DNA of 64,000 bases from Vanilla planifolia (GCA_023846275.1 JAIUJO010000619.1:237001-301000), one strand, 5' to 3'; positions 39,721-53,930 are shown, counted from the stretch's first letter. The notes: generated by a model from the letters alone, not told the origin. Translations and numbers: made by a program.

Positions 39721-42700
39721 TCTACTCTAGTCTAACCTAGCATAGCATAGCCTAGCCTGGCCTAACTATACTCTATTTTAACCTACTCTAATCTACTCTG
39801 CTCTTTCCTAGCCTAGCCTAGCCTCACATAGGCTGTGCTCTGCTATGATCTGCTTTGCTCTTCTTTACTCTACTCTGCTCTTCTCTGCTCTACTTAGCTC
39901 TTCTCTTTTCTCCTCACCTCCACTCTACTCTGCTCTACTCTTTTCTACTCTCTTTTGTCTTACTCTACTATGCTCTACTCTACTCTACTATACTTTTCTG
40001 TAACCTAGCCTAGCCAAGCCTTACCTAACTGATCCCTACTCTACTCTACTCTTCTCTACTCAATTTTACTTTACTCTATTCTACTCTACTCTAGCCTAGC
40101 TTGGCCTATCATAGCCTAGCCTAGCCTAGCAAAACCTAGCACTACTCTGCACTACTCTACTCTACTCTACGCTACTCTACCCTCGCCTAACCTAGCCAAG
40201 CCTAACCTAGCTCTACTCTACTCTATTCTACTGTAGCCTCGTCTAACATAGCTCTTCTCTGCTCTACTCTACTTTTCTCTATTCTACTCTTCTACTCTCT
40301 ACACTACTCTACTCTGCTCTGTTATGCTCTACTCCACTCTACTCTACTCTATTATACACTAGCCTAGCCTAGCCAAGCCTGATCAAGCTCTACTTTACTC
40401 TAATCGACTCTACACTACTCAGCTCTACTCTACTCTACTTAACTCTACTCTACTCTACTCAACTCTACTCTACTCTAGCTTAGCTTATCCTAGCCCAACT
40501 TAGCCTAGCCTATCATAGCCTAACAAAACTTTACTCTACTCTACTCTACACTACTCTACTCTACTCTACTCTAACCTAGCCTACCCTAGCCTAACCTAAC
40601 TTAATCTAGCTCAACTCTACTATTGTCTAGCCTCGCATAGCTAAACCAAGACTAATCTAGCTCTTGTCTACCCTACTCTACTTTACTCTATGCTACAATT
40701 CTCTACTTTACTTTACTCTACTCTTATCTACTCTACTCTAACCAAACTTAGACTAGCCTAGCCTGACCTAGCTCAACTCTACTCTACTTTAGCCTTTCTT
40801 AGCCTAACCTAGTGTTGCTCTTCTCAACTTTGCTTTACTCTACTCTGCTCTACTCTACTCTACTCTGCTATTCTCTACACTACTCAACTCTACTCTGCTC
40901 TACTCTACTCTAGCCCAACCTAGCCTTGCCATGCCTAACCTAGCTCTACTTTTCTCTATTATACTCTACTATACTCTCTTCTCCACTCTACTCTACTCTA
41001 CTCAACCATACTTTAGCTTAGCCTAGCCTTGCCTAGCCTACCCTACCCTTGCCTAACCTAGCCTAGCTTAACCTAGCTCAAAACTACTCTCCTAAACTCT
41101 ACTCTAATCTACTCGACTCGACTCAAACCTAGCCTAGCCTAGCCAAACCAACCTACCTATACTCTACTCTTGCCTTTCCTAACTTTGCTCTACTCTACTC
41201 TACTCTACACTGCTATGCTTTGCTCTTCTTTCATCTGCTCTTCTCTACTCTACTCTACTCCACTTTGCTCTACTCTGGTCTGGTCTACTCTGCTTTACTT
41301 TACTCAGCTCTATTATGCTTTATTCTACTCTTCTCAAATCTGTTATGCTCTATTCTACTCTATTCTACTCTACTATATTCTTCTCTACTCTTCTCAAGCC
41401 AAGCCTAACCTAGCTTAGCTTAGCCTAGCCTAACCTAGTCTTACTATACTCCACACTACTCTACTTAACTACATTATACTCTACTCTACTTTACTATACT
41501 CTATTTTACTCTACTCTATTATATTCTGCTATACTTTACTCTATTCTATTCTAATATAGCCTAGCCTAGCAAAGCCTATCTTAGTAAAGCCTTACTCAGC
41601 TCTACTCTACTTTGCTCTACTCTACTATGCTCAATTCTACTCTACTCTAATCTACTCTCCTCTACTCTTCTTTACTATACTATGCTCTTTTTTGCTATAT
41701 TCTGCTTTGTTCTGGTCTACTCTACTCTACTTTACCCTAGCTTTGCCTATCCTAACTTAGCTCTACTCTACTCTATTTTACTGTATTCTACTCTACTCTA
41801 CTCTAACCTAGCCTAGCCTTACCTACCCTAACCTAACCTAGCTCTACTCTACTCAACTCAACTCTACATACTATACTCTACTCTACTCTACTCTACTATA
41901 TTCTATTTTAAACTACTCTCGTCTACTATAGTCTACTCTATTACATTTTATAATACTCTACACTACTCTACTCCACTCTACTCTACTTTAACTTACCCTA
42001 GCCTAGCTAACCTTACTCTACTCTACTCTACTCTACTCTACTCTAGCCTTGCCTGGCCTAGCTTAGCCTAACTTGGCCTAACCTAACTCTACTCTACAAT
42101 TCTTTACTCTGCTCTAATCTACTCTGCTCAATTTTGCTCCTCTCTACTCTACTCTACAAAGTTATTCTCAACTTTATTCTACTTTATTCTGCTCTACATA
42201 CTTTTCTCTTCTTTGTTGTGCTCTAAACTGGCTTAACCTTGCTCTACTCTACTTAGCTTAGGTCTTCTTTGCTCTTTTCTGCTCTAACCTTGCCTATGCT
42301 TGCATAGCCTAGCCTAGCTCTACTTTACTCTGCTTTACTCTACTCTACTATACTCTACTCCACTCAACTGTACTCTACTCTACTCTACTCTACTCCACTC
42401 TACTCTATTCTAACCTAGCCTAGCCTAACCTAGCTCTACTTTACTCTACTCTACTCGAGCATAGCCTAGCCTAGCTTATTATTACATAGCTCTACTCTGT
42501 TCTTTTTTGCTTTGCTCCACTCTACTGTACTCTGTTTTGTTCTACTCTACCCTATTCTCTGCTACTATGCTCTACTCTATTCTGCTCTACTCTGCTCTAC
42601 TCTACTCGACTGTGCTTTGCTCTGCTCTAACATAATCTAACCTTCCCTAACCTAACCTAGCTCTACTCTACTCTGGTCTACTCTACTTAGCTCAGGTATG

Positions 42701-43390
42701 CTCTACCCAACTCTACTCTACTATTCTCTATACTTTTTTGTTCTACTCAATTATGCTCTACTCTGCTCTACTATAACCTCAAGTAATAAGCCTAGCCTAA
42801 CCTAGCTCTACTTTACTCTGCTCTACACTACTCTTCTCTTTTTCTACTCTAATATAGCCTAGATGAGCCTTACCATGCCTAACCTAGCTATGTTTTACTC
42901 TACTCCACTCTACTCCTGTTTGCTCTACTCTATTTTTACTCTTTTTTAGCTTAGCCTAGGCTACCCTAACCTCACCTAACCTAGCTCTAATCTACTATCC
43001 TCTACTCTACTCTACTCTACTTTACTTTACTCAAACTTAGCCTAGCCTAGCCCAACTTATCTCTTCTCTACTTTACTCAACTCTACTCTACTCTACTCTA
43101 GTCTAACCTAGCTTAACTTAGCTTAGCCTAACCTGGCTCTGCTCTGGTCTACTCTACTCAACTTTACTCAGTCTTATCAACTCTACTCTGTTCAACTTTG
43201 CTCTGCTCTTCTTTGCTCAACTCTACATTGGTCTACTCTTCTCTGATCTGCTTTGCTCTACTCTACTCTGCTCTACTCAACTCTAGCCTAGTTTAGCATA
43301 GCCAAGCCTAGCAAAACATAGCCCTACTCTACTTTGCTTTAAACTACTCTACTCTACAATACTCCACTCTACTCTAGCCTAACCTAGCCT

Positions 43391-43440
43391 AGCTTAGCCT
43401 ACCTTGGCCTAACTTAGAGTAGCTTAGCCTACCTTGGCCT
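43391..43440 (+). repeat. 20-bp duplication at 30-bp offset
   Basis: AGCTTAGCCTACCTTGGCCT occurs at 43,391-43,410 and exactly again at 43,421-43,440. The ten bases between read AACTTAGAGT. The duplicated unit is therefore 30 bp, six pentamers, as in the 26,521 duplication. Confidence 0.85.
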
Positions 43441-46400
43441 TGCCTAGCCTAACCTTGCTCTACTCTACTTTACTCTACTCTACTCTAAACTCTACTCAAT
43501 GCTACTCTACTCTACTCAACTCTGCTCTTTTCTACTTTGGTCTACTCTACTTTGCTATGCTTTGCTCTACTCCACTTTGCTCTACTCTACTCTACTCTAT
43601 TCTACTCTACTCTACTCTAGCCTAGTTTAGCCAAACCTAGCCTGGCCAAGCATAACCTAGCTCTACTCTACACTACTCTACTCTACTCTATTATACTCTA
43701 CTCTAATCTACTCTACCCTAGCCTTCTCTAGGCTAGGCTAACCTAGCCTGGCCTACTTTACTCTACTCTAATCTAGTATATTGTACTCTACTGTATTCTA
43801 AGTTAGCCTAGCCTAATGTAGCTCTACTTTACTCTAATCTAATCTACTCTACTCTTCTCAACTCTAACTTACCCCAGCTGAGCATAAGGTAGCTTTACTA
43901 TACTCTATTATACTCTACTCTATTGTACTCTTGCCTCGCCTAGCCAAACCTAGTCCTACTCTACTCTACTCTAATCTACTCTACCCTACTCTACTTTACT
44001 CTACTCTACTCTACTTTGTTATACTCTAACCTAGGCTAACCTAGCTTTGCCTAACCAAGCTCTACTCTACTCTGCTCTACTATACTCTGCTCTGCTCTTT
44101 TTTGCACAGCTTTAATTGCTCTATTCTGCTCTTTTTGCTTTACTCTATATTGCTCCTATCTACTCTACTCTACTCTACTTAACTCTACTATACTCTTGCC
44201 TTGTTTAGTCTAGCCTAACCTAACCTAGCTCTACTCTACTCCACTATACTCTACTCTTCTCTACTCTAGCTTAGCCTAGCCTAGCTTACTCTACCCTAGC
44301 CTAGCCTAACCATGGCTAGCCTAACTTAGCTCTACTCTACTTTACTTTACTCTACTCTACTCTAATCTAATATATTCTACTCTACTCTATTTTATCTTAG
44401 CCTCGCCTAACCTAGCCTAAGCTAGCTCTACTCTGCTCTTCTCTAATCTAGCCTAGCCTAACCTAGCTCTTCTCTACTTTACTCTTCTCTACTCTGCTCT
44501 TCTCCACTCTTCTTTTCTCTGCTCTGCTCTACTCTATTATACTCTGCTCTACTTTACTCTTGCATAGCCTAACCAAACCTTGCTCTACTCTATTGTACTC
44601 TGCTCTACTCCTCTACTATAGCCAAGCCTTACCTAGCTAAGCCTTTCCTAGCCTTATCTAGCCTAACCTTACTCTACTCTACTCTACTTTACTTTAATGT
44701 TCTCTGCTCTAACATCACCTAGCCTAGCCTAGCCTAACATAGCTCTACTCTATAATACTCTAATCTACTCTTGCTTAACCTAGCCTAGCATAGCCAATCT
44801 TAGACTAATCTAACCTAACCTAGCTCTGTAATACTCTACTTTGCTTTACTCTACTCTACTCTACTGTGCTCTGCTATGTTCTATGTTGCTCTGCTCTCTT
44901 CTCTACTCGAATCTACTATACTATAACATAACTTAGCTTAGCCTAGCCTTGCCTTATTATTCTCTACTTTAACCTACTCTACTCTACTCTACTCTTCCTT
45001 AGCCTAACCTAACTTTATGAAAGCTCTGCTCTTCTCTTCTCTGCTCTACTCTTCTTTACCCTGCACTACTCTTCTGTGCTACTCTGCTCTTCTCTTCTCT
45101 GCTCTACTCTACTCTACTCTGCTCTGCTCTACTATACTTTCCCCTACTCTACTTTACCTTACTCTATACTACTCTACTCTACTCTACTATGCTCTAGCCT
45201 AGCTTAGCCTAATTAAGCTCTACTTTACTGTACTCCACTCTACCCTAGCCTAGCCTATCCTACCTTAGTCTAGACTAGCCTAGCCTAGCTTACCCTAACC
45301 TAGCTCTACTCTACTTTACTCTAGTCTACTCTACTCCACTTTACTCTACTCTACTCTAGTCTTGCCTAGCTTAGCCAAGCCTAACCTTGCTTTACTCAAC
45401 TTTACTCTACTCTAGCCTAGCCTAGCCAAGCCTAACTTAGCTCTGCTTTGCTCTACTCTACTCTGCTCTACTCTGCTCTACTCTACTCTACTCTGCTATA
45501 TTATTCTCTGTTATGCTTTATTATACTCTACCCTAGCCTATCATAGCCAACCCTAATCTAGCTCTACTCTACTCTGATCTACTTTCTCTACTCTGGTTTA
45601 CTCTACTCTACTCTAGCCTAGCCTTATCTAACCTATCCTAGCCTAAATAAGCCTAGCCTAGCCTATCCTAGCTCTACTCTACTCTACACTACTCTACTCT
45701 ACTCTACTCTACTCTACTCTACTCTATTCCATTATGCTCTAACCTAGCCTAGCCTAACCTAACCTAACCTAGCTCTACTCTACTATAGTCTAGCCTTGTT
45801 GAGCCTCACCTACCCCAATCTAGCTCTTCTCTACACTGCCCTACTCTATCTTGCTCTACTCTACTCTACTCTACTCTATTCTTTTCTACTTTACTTTATT
45901 TGACTCTATGCTTTTCTTCTCTACTCTAACCTAGCCTACCCTAGCCTGACTTAGCTTAACTCTGCTCTAGCCTAGCCTAACTTTGTTCTACTCTACTATG
46001 CTCTACTATACTCCACTTTGCTCTTCTCTACTCTACCCTACTTTGCTTAGCTTTGCTCTGCTCATCTCTTCTTAGTTCTGTTCTGTTCTACTCTACTTTA
46101 GCCTAGCCTAGCCTTGTCATGCCAAACCTAGCTCTTCTTTACTCTACTCTACTCTACTCTACTCTTCTCTACTCAACTCTACTCTACTCTACTCTACTCT
46201 ACTTTACTTTTGCAGACCTTGCCTAGCCTAACCTAGCTTTACTTTACTCTCTTTTACTCTACTCTATTCTACTGTACTATACTCTACTCTGTTAGACTCA
46301 AACCATGCCTAACTACCTCTTCTCTACTCTACTCTACTCTACTCAACTATACTTTAGCCTAGCCTAGCCTACCCTTGCCTAACTTAGCTCTTCTCTGCTC

Positions 46401-46642
46401 TGCTTTACTCTACTTTTCTCCGCTTTACTAAGCTCTGATCTGCTCTACTTTGCTCTACTTCGTTATACTCTGCTCCACTCGGCTTTGCTCTGCTCTACTC
46501 TACTCTGCTATGCTCTACTCCTCTATGCTCTGCTATGCTCCACTCACCTGTACTCTACTCTACTTTCGCCTAGATTATCATAGCCTAGCCTAACATAGCT
46601 CTGCTCTACTCTCCTCTATACTACTTTACTCTACTCTACTCT

Positions 46643-46648
46643 CCTAGG
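46643..46648. other. Array polarity switch at a CCTAGG palindrome
   Basis: Left of this point every block is pyrimidine-rich (CTCTA, CCTAG); right of it every block is the reverse complement (TAGAG, CTAGG) up to 63.8 kb. The junction reads CTCTACTCTCCTAGGCTAGG. The centre CCTAGG is its own reverse complement, but the arms are not mirror copies of each other over the next 80 bases, so it is not a simple fold-back. It is either a true inversion junction or an assembly join. Confidence 0.9.
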
Positions 46649-49600
46649 CTAGGTTAAGTTAAAGTAGAGTAGAGTAACATGGAGTAGCGTAGAGTAGAGT
46701 AGAGTATAGCATAGGTGAGTAGAGTAGAGTAGAGAATAGTAGAGTAGATCTAAGTTAGGGTAGGTTAGGTTAGGCTAGGCTAGAGTAAAGTAGAGTAGAC
46801 AAGAGTATAGTAGAGTATAATAGACCTTTGTTAGGCTAGGCTAGGTTAGAGTAAAGTAGAGTAGAGTTGAGTCGAACAAAGCTGACTATAACAGAGTAGA
46901 GTAGAGTAGAGAGTAGTAGAGTAGAGCAGAGTAGAGTATAAAATAGTTGAGTTGAATAGATAAGAGTATAGTAGAGTAATGCTAGGTTAGGCTGAGCTAG
47001 GCTAGGTTAGGCTAAGCTAGGTTAGAGTAGTGTAGAGTAGAGTATAGTAGAATAGAGTAGAGCAGAGTAGAGTAGAGCATAGTATTGTAGTGTATAGTAG
47101 AGTAAGGTTAGGCTAGGCTAAGCTTTATTAGGTTAACCTAGGTTAGAGTAGAGTAGAGAAGAGTGGAGTAGGGTAGAGTTGAGTAGGGTATAGTAGAGTA
47201 TAGTTAAGAAGGGTAGAGTAGAGCTAGGTTAGGCTAGGGTAGGCTAGAGTATAATAGAGTAGAGAAGAGTAGAGAAGAGTAGAGTAAAGTAGAGCAGCAT
47301 AGTAGAGTATAGTAGAGCAGGGTGTAGTAAAGGAAGGTTAGGCGATGCTAGGCTTGGCTTGGCTAGGCTGCGATAAGCTAGGCTAGAGAAATATAGAGTA
47401 GAGTAGAATAGAGATATGTTCGACTAGGCCAGGCTAGGCTATGTTAGAGTTGAGTATAGTAGAGCTAGGTTAGGCTAGGGAATGCAAGGCTAGGCTAAAG
47501 TATAGTAGTAGAGCTAGGATATGCTTAGCTAGGGTAGAGTACAATAGAGCAGAGTAAAGTAGAGTATAGTAGAGAAGAACAGGGTAGAGTAGAGTAGAGA
47601 AGTGGAGAGCAAAGTAGAGTTGAGTAGAGCATAGTAGAGTAAAGAAAAATAGAGAAGAGATGAATAGAGCAAAGTAGAGCAGAGTAGAGCTAGGTTAGGG
47701 TAGGCTAAGCTAGGCTAGATGCTATTAGAGTTGAGTAGAGAAGAGCTAGGTTCGGTCAGGCTAGCTTAGGTCAGGTTATAGTAGAGTAGGGTTGAGTTCA
47801 GTAGAGCTAGTTGAGGCAAGGTTAGGCTAGGCTAGCATAGGCTATGCAAGGCTTGGGTAGAGTAGAGTAGAGTGGAGTAGAGCTAGGCTAAGCTAGGGTA
47901 GGCTAGGTTAGAGTATAATAGAGTATAGTAGAGTTGAGTAGAGGAGAGGAAAGCAGAGAAGAGCTTAATAAAGTAGTGCAGAGCAGAGTAGAGCAGAGTA
48001 GAGTAGAGTAAAGCAGAGTAGAACAGAGTAAAGTAGAGAAAAGCTGAGCAGAGCAGAGTAGAGTAGAGAAAAGCTAGGTTAGGCTAAGATAGTTGAGGTA
48101 GGTAGGGTTAGGCTAGAGTAGAGTAGAGCAGAGTTGAGCTAGGTTAGGATAAGTTTGGTTATAGTGTAGTAGAGTTGAGTAGAGTAGAGCTAGGTTAGGC
48201 TATGTTAGGCAAGGCTAGGCTAGGATAAGATAAGCTAGGCTAAGCTAGAGTAGAGTAGAGTAGAGTATAGTAGAGCTCGATTAAGCTTGACAAGGTTAGG
48301 CGAGGCTAGGCTAGAGTAGAGTAGAATAAAGTAGAGCATAGCAAAGAAGAGTGGAGCAGAGTTGAGTAGGGTAGAGCAAAGTAGAGAAGAGTAGAGTAGA
48401 GAAGAGAATAATAAAGCTAGGTTAGGATAAGTTTGGCTAGGCTTGGCAATTACAAGTTAGAGTAGAGTAGTGTAGAGTAATCTAGAGTAGGGTAGAGTAG
48501 AGTAGAGTATAGTAGAGTTGAGTTTAATATAGTAGAGTAGAGTAGAGTATGGTAGAGGTTGGTTAGGCAAGTTTAGGAAAGGCTAGGCTAGGCAAAACTA
48601 AGTTAGGTGAGGCTAGGGTGGAGTAGAGTTGTGTAGAGTAGAGTTGAGTAAAGTGGAGTAGAGTAGAGTAGAGTAGAGAAAAGTAGAGCAGAGAAGAGTA
48701 AACTAGAGCAGATTAAACCAGAGCAGAGTAGAGTAGAGTAAAAGAGAGTAGAGATAACCAGAGTGGAATAGAGGAGAGCAGAGTAGAGCAGAGCAGAGCA
48801 AAGCAGAGTAGGGTTAGTTAAGCTAGGATAGGTTAGGCTAGAGTTGAGTATAGTAGAGTAGACTAGAGCTAGGATGTACTAAGCTAGGCAAGGTTATGTT
48901 AGCCTAGGCTAGGTTGGGCTAGGATATATTAGAGTTGAGTAAAGTGGAGTAGAGTAAGGTAAAGTAGAGTAGAGTAGAGTAGAGTAGAGCTTGGGCAGGC
49001 TAAGCTAGGATGAGAAAGGATAGGATAGGCTAGGCTAGGCAAGAGTAGAGTAAAGTAGAGTAGAGTAGAGGAAAGTTAGGCTAGGTCAGGCTAGAATATA
49101 TTTGAGTAGTGGAGATTAGAGTAGAGTAGAGAGGAATAGACATAGTAGAGTAGAGTAGAGTAGAGCATAACAGAGCAGAGTAGATAAGAGTAGAATAGAG
49201 CATACAAGAGCTAGGTTAGGTTAGGCTAGGTTAGAGTAGAGTAGAGTAGAGAAGAGTAACGTAGAGTAGACATAGCTTTGGCTAGGCTAGGTTGTGCTAA
49301 ATTATGCTAGGGTAGGCTTAGAGAAGAATAGAGGAGAGTAAAGCAGAGTAGAACATAATAGAGCAGAGTGGTGCAGAGCATAGTAGAGTAGAGTAGAGCA
49401 ATGCAGAGTAGATTATTACAGAGTAGAGTTGAGCTGAGCTGAGCTAGGTTCGACTAGGCTAGGCTAGGTTAGGCTAGAGTAGAGTATGGTGGTGTAGAGT
49501 AAAGTAGAGTAGAGTAGAGTAGAGTAATGTACAATATTATAGAATAGAGCAAGGTTAGCTTAGGCTAGACTGGTTTAGGCTAGGCTAAGCGAGGCTAGAG

Positions 49601-51723
49601 TATAGTATAGTAGAGTAGAGTAGAGGTTAATAGGATAGAGCAAACTGGAGCAGAGCATAACAGAGCAGAGCACAGCAGAGTAGAGCAAAGCAAAGAAGAG
49701 CAGAGTAGAGCAGAATAGTATAGAGCTGAGCAGAGCAGAGAAGAGCAAAGCAAAGTAGAGGAGAGTAGAGTAGAAAAGAGAAAGTAGAGTATAGTAGAGT
49801 AGAGCAATGTAGTGTTGAGTAGAGCAAAGGAGAGCGAGGTTAGGCTAGCCTAGAGTAGAGTAGAGTATAGTTAAGTAGTGTAAAGCTTGGTTAGTCTAGG
49901 CTAAGCAAGGCTAGGGAAGGCTAAGCTAAGCTAAAGTAGAGTAGAGCTTATTTAGGCTAGGCTAGGCTAAACTTTGCTAGAGTAGAGTAGGGTTTAGTAG
50001 AGTAGAGTAGAGTAGAGCAGAGCTGAGTAGAGTAGAGTAGAGCAGAGGAGAGTAGTGCAGAGTAGAGTAGAGTAGAGTTATGTTAGGTTAGACTAGGCTA
50101 GGCTAGAGTAGAGTAGGCTGGAGTAGAGAAAGGTTAGGCTACGCTAGGCAAGGTTAGAGCAGAGCAGAGTAAAGTAGGGTAGAGTAGACTTAAATAGGGT
50201 AGAGCTGAACTAGGTTAGGTTAGGCAAGGCTAGGCTAGCTTATACTAGACAATGCTAGGCTAGGCTAGAGTGGTAGAGTTGAGTAGAGTAAAGAAGGGCT
50301 AGGTTAGGCTAGAAGAGATAAGGATATGTTAAGCTAGGCTAGGCTAGAGTAGAGTAAAGTATAGTGGAGTAGAGTAGAGCAAAGTAGAGTAGAGCAGAGT
50401 AGAGAAGAGTAGAGTAAAGCAAAGCAGAGTAGAGTAGAGTAGAGTAGAGCATAACAGAGTAGAGAAGAGTATATTAGAGCAGTATAGAGCAGAGCAGTTC
50501 AGAGCAGAGCAGAAGAGAGCAGAGTAGAGGAGAGTAGAGAAGGGAAAAGCATAACAGAGCTGAGTAGAGTAGAGCTATGTTAGGTTAGGATAGGCTAGTC
50601 TAGTTTATAGTATAATAGAGTAGAGTAGAGAACAGTAAAGTAGAGCAGAGTAGAATAGAGTAGAGTACAATAAAGTAGAGCTAGGTTAGGCATGGCTAAG
50701 CTTGGCTAGGGTTGAGTAGAGTAGAGTATAGTAGAGTAAAGTAGAGTAGAGTGGAGTGGAGTAGAGTAGAGTAAAGCTAGGTTTTGTTGGGCTAAGCTCG
50801 GCTAGGCTTGGCTAGGAATGTGTAGGCTAAACAAGAGTAGAGTAGAGTAAATAAGAGTAGAGTAGAGTAGAGCATAGCTAGGTTTGGCTAGTCTAGGCTA
50901 GGCTAGGCTAGATTAGAGTAAAGTAGAGTGAGAGAAGTAGAGCCAAGTAGAGTAGAGCAAAGCATAGTAGAGTAGAGTTGTGCATAGTAGAGCAAAGTAG
51001 ACCAGAGTGGAGTAGTGTAGAGTAGAGCAAAGCTAAGTTAAGCTAGGCTAGGCTAGGCTATGTTTGGCTAGGCCTAGCTAAAGTAGGTTAGAGAAGAGTA
51101 GAATATAACAGAGTAGAGTAGAATAAAGTTGAGTAGAATTGAGTAGAGCTAGGTTAGGCTAGGCTATGGTTGGCTATGTTAGGCTTTGCTCAAATAAAGT
51201 AGAGTAGAGTAGTTTAATGCTAGGTTAGGCTAGGCTAAGATTGGGTAGACTAGAGTATAGAGTAGAGCAAGTAGAGTAGTAGAGAGTAGAGCAGAGCAAA
51301 GTAGAGAAGAATATAGCAGAGTAGAGCATAGCATAATAGAGTAGAGCAAAGTAGAGCAGAGCTAGGTTAGGCTAGGCTAGGCTAGGCTTGGGTAAGCTTG
51401 GTAAGGCTATGCTCGAGTAAAAGAGAGTGGAGTAAAGCTTGGTTAGGCTTAGCTAGGCTAGGATAGAGTAGAGTAGAGTAGATTAGATTAGAGTAAAGTA
51501 TAGTATAATAGAGTTGAGATATGTTAGGCTAGGCTATGCTAGACAAGAGTATAGTAGAGTAGAGTAAAGTAGAGTATAACAAAGTAGGGTAGAGCTAGGT
51601 TAGGTTAGGCTAGAGCATAGTTGAGTTGAGTAGAGTAGATTATAGTAGAGTAGGGCAAAGTAGAGTGGAGTAGTGCAGTGCAAATTAGAGTAGAAGAGAG
51701 GAGAAAAGAGTAAAGTATAGTGG

Positions 51724-51800
51724 AGCTAAAGAGCAGAGCAGAGCAATACAAACATGAGCATAATAGTACTAAGTAGAACAAGAAAGAGTAGAGAAGTGGA
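51724..51800. repeat. Off-consensus purine-rich island
   Basis: After a run of GAGCA words the pentamer pattern breaks down: CAATACAAACATGAGCATAA, then TAGTACTAAGTAGAACAAG. About 75 bases fit poorly to any array word before TAGAG blocks resume. It may be decayed satellite or a small insertion. Nothing else is recognisable. Confidence 0.4.
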
Positions 51801-51959
51801 GAGTATAGGAGAGGAGAACAGAGTAGAGTAGAGTAGAGCAGAGTAGAGCTAGGTTAAGCTAGGATTGGCTAGAGTAGAGTAGAGTAAAGCAGAGTAGAGA
51901 AGAGCTAGGTTAGGCTAGACTAGGCTAAGGTAGGCTAAGCTAAAAAGGTTAGGCTAGGC

Positions 51960-52330
51960 TATGCTAAAGTAGTGTAGAGTAGAGTAGAGAAGAATAAAGA
52001 AGAGTAGAGTTGAGTAGGGTAGAGAAAAATAGAGTTGAGTGGAGTAGAGTAGAGTAGAGTAAAGAAAAGAAGAGGAAAGGAGAGTAGAGGTAAGGAAAGG
52101 AGTGAAAAGGAGAGGAGGGAAGAGTAGAGCTGAGTAGAGCATAGTAGAGCAAAGTAGAGCAATGCAGAGGAGAGCAGTATAAGGTAGAGGAGAGCAGAGT
52201 AGTAGACCAGAGTAGAGCAGAGAAGAGTAGAGAAGAGCATAACAAATTAGAAGAGAGCATAACAGAGTAGAGAAAAGTTGAGTAAAGCAGAGTAGAGTAT
52301 AGCAGAATAGAGTAGAGGAGTGCAGAGCAA
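51960..52330 (-). repeat. B-free block with GGA/GAA purine-rich core
   Basis: About 370 bases without a CTAGG block. The core at 52,061-52,124 is nearly all purine apart from a few T residues, with AAGAAAAG, GGAAAGGAG and GGAGAGGAGGG. Three overlapping reverse frames of 62-98 codons run through it; they differ in frame but share the same low-complexity L/S/T/Y/F composition, which argues against coding. Confidence 0.65.
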
Positions 52331-53930
52331 GGTTATGCTAAGCTAAGCTAGGCTTGAGTGTAATAGAGTAGAGTAGTGTAGAGCTAGGTTTGACTAGGCT
52401 AGGTTAGAGTACAATAGAGTATAGTAGAGTAGAGCAAAGCAAAACATAGCAGAGCAGAGTAGAGTAGAGTGGAGTGGAATAGTGTAGAGCATAATAGTAT
52501 AGAGCAGAGCAGAGTAGAGTAGACAAGAGTAGAGCTCAGTTAGGCTAAGCTAGGCTAGGCTATACTAGGCTAGGCTAGCTAGGGTAGAGTAGAGTACAAT
52601 AGAGTAGAGTAGAGTATAGTAGACTTGATCTTGGTTTGTTAGGTAAGGCAAGGCTAAGTTAGAGTATAATAGAGTAGAGTAGATTAGAGTAGAGCAAAGT
52701 AGAGTAAAGTAGAGTAGAGCTTGGTTAAGTAAGGCTAGGCTAAAGTAGGTTTGGCTAGGTTAGGTTAGGCTAGAGTAGAATAGAGTAGAGTACAATAGGG
52801 TTGAGTAGAGTAGAGTAGAATGAGGTTTGGTAGGGATAAGCTAAGCTAGGCTAGGTTAGGGGAGGCTCAGGTAGCCTAGACTAGACTAGGGTAGAGTAGA
52901 GTACTGTAGAGTATAGTGGAGCAGGGTAGAGTAGAGCTAGGTCAGGCAAAGCTAGGCTAGGCTAGAGTAGAATAGAGTAGAGTAGAACAAAGCAGAGTAT
53001 AACAGAGCAAAGCTGAGTAGAGTAGAGCTAAGCTAGGCTAGGTTAGGCTAGGCTGTGCTAGCCTTGTTTAGAGTAGAGTAGAGTTGGTTAAGCTAGGCTT
53101 GGGTATGGTAGGCTAAGCTAAAGTAGAGTAGAGTAGAGTGGACTAGAGTAGAGCTAGGTTAGGTTAGGCTAAGTTAGAGTACAGAGCAGAGTAGAGTAAA
53201 GCAGAGCAATGCAGAGTAGAGTAGATCATAGCAGAGTAGAGTTGAGAAGGGCATAGTAGAGCTGTGCAGAGCAGAGCAGAGCTTGGTTAGGCTAGGCTAG
53301 GCTTGGCAAGGTTAGGCTAGAGTAGAGTAGAATAGACTAGAGTATAGTAGAGTAGAGCTTGGTTAAGCTAGCTAGGCTAGGTTAGAATGGAGTAGAGTAG
53401 AGTAGATTATAGTAAAGTAGAGTATAATAGAGTAGAGCTAGGTTAGGCTAGGCTAGGCTAGGGTATGCTATGCTAGGTTAGGTGAGAGTAGGGTAGATTA
53501 GAGTAGAGTAAAGCATGGTTAGGCTAGGTTAAAGTAGAGTAGAGTAGAGTAAGCATAAGAGAGTAGAGTAGAGTCAAGTAGAAGAGAAGAGAGTAAAGGA
53601 GAATAGAGCTAAGAAAGCAGGACAAAGCATAGTAGAGCAAAGCAGAAGTGTAGAGTAGAGCAATATAGAGTAGAGCAGAGTACAATAGAGCAAAGTGAAG
53701 CAGAGAAGAGTAGAACTGAGCAGAGTAGAGTAGATTAGAGCTAGGTTAGGCTATGCATGGCTAGGATGGGCTATGCTAGGCTAGAGTAGAGTAGAGAAGA
53801 GTAGAGTGGAATACAATAGAGCTAGTTTAAGCTAGAATAGGCTAGGTTAGAGTAGAATAGAGCATAGTAGATTAGAGTAGAGTAGAGTAGAATAGAGCTA
53901 GATTAGGCTAGGATATGCTTGGCTAGGATA

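Larger units (their letters stand above)
36456..46642 (+). repeat. Pentanucleotide satellite array, pyrimidine-rich orientation, middle part
   Basis: The same CTCTA/CCTAG array continues after the solo LTR with the same strand polarity. It is not uniform: roughly 36.6-39.8 kb is a separate domain with a compound higher-order unit and fewer CTCTG words, while 39.8-46.6 kb looks like the left arm again. There is no gene. Forward frames of 60-85 codons, for example at 38,214, 41,170 and 45,017, are LYSTL-type artefacts that end at CCTAG blocks. Confidence 0.96.

Noticed and set aside
46560..46730. Long perfect hairpin or fold-back palindrome at the polarity switch
   Set aside because: The reverse complement of the left flank does not match the right flank beyond the central CCTAGG and general word composition.
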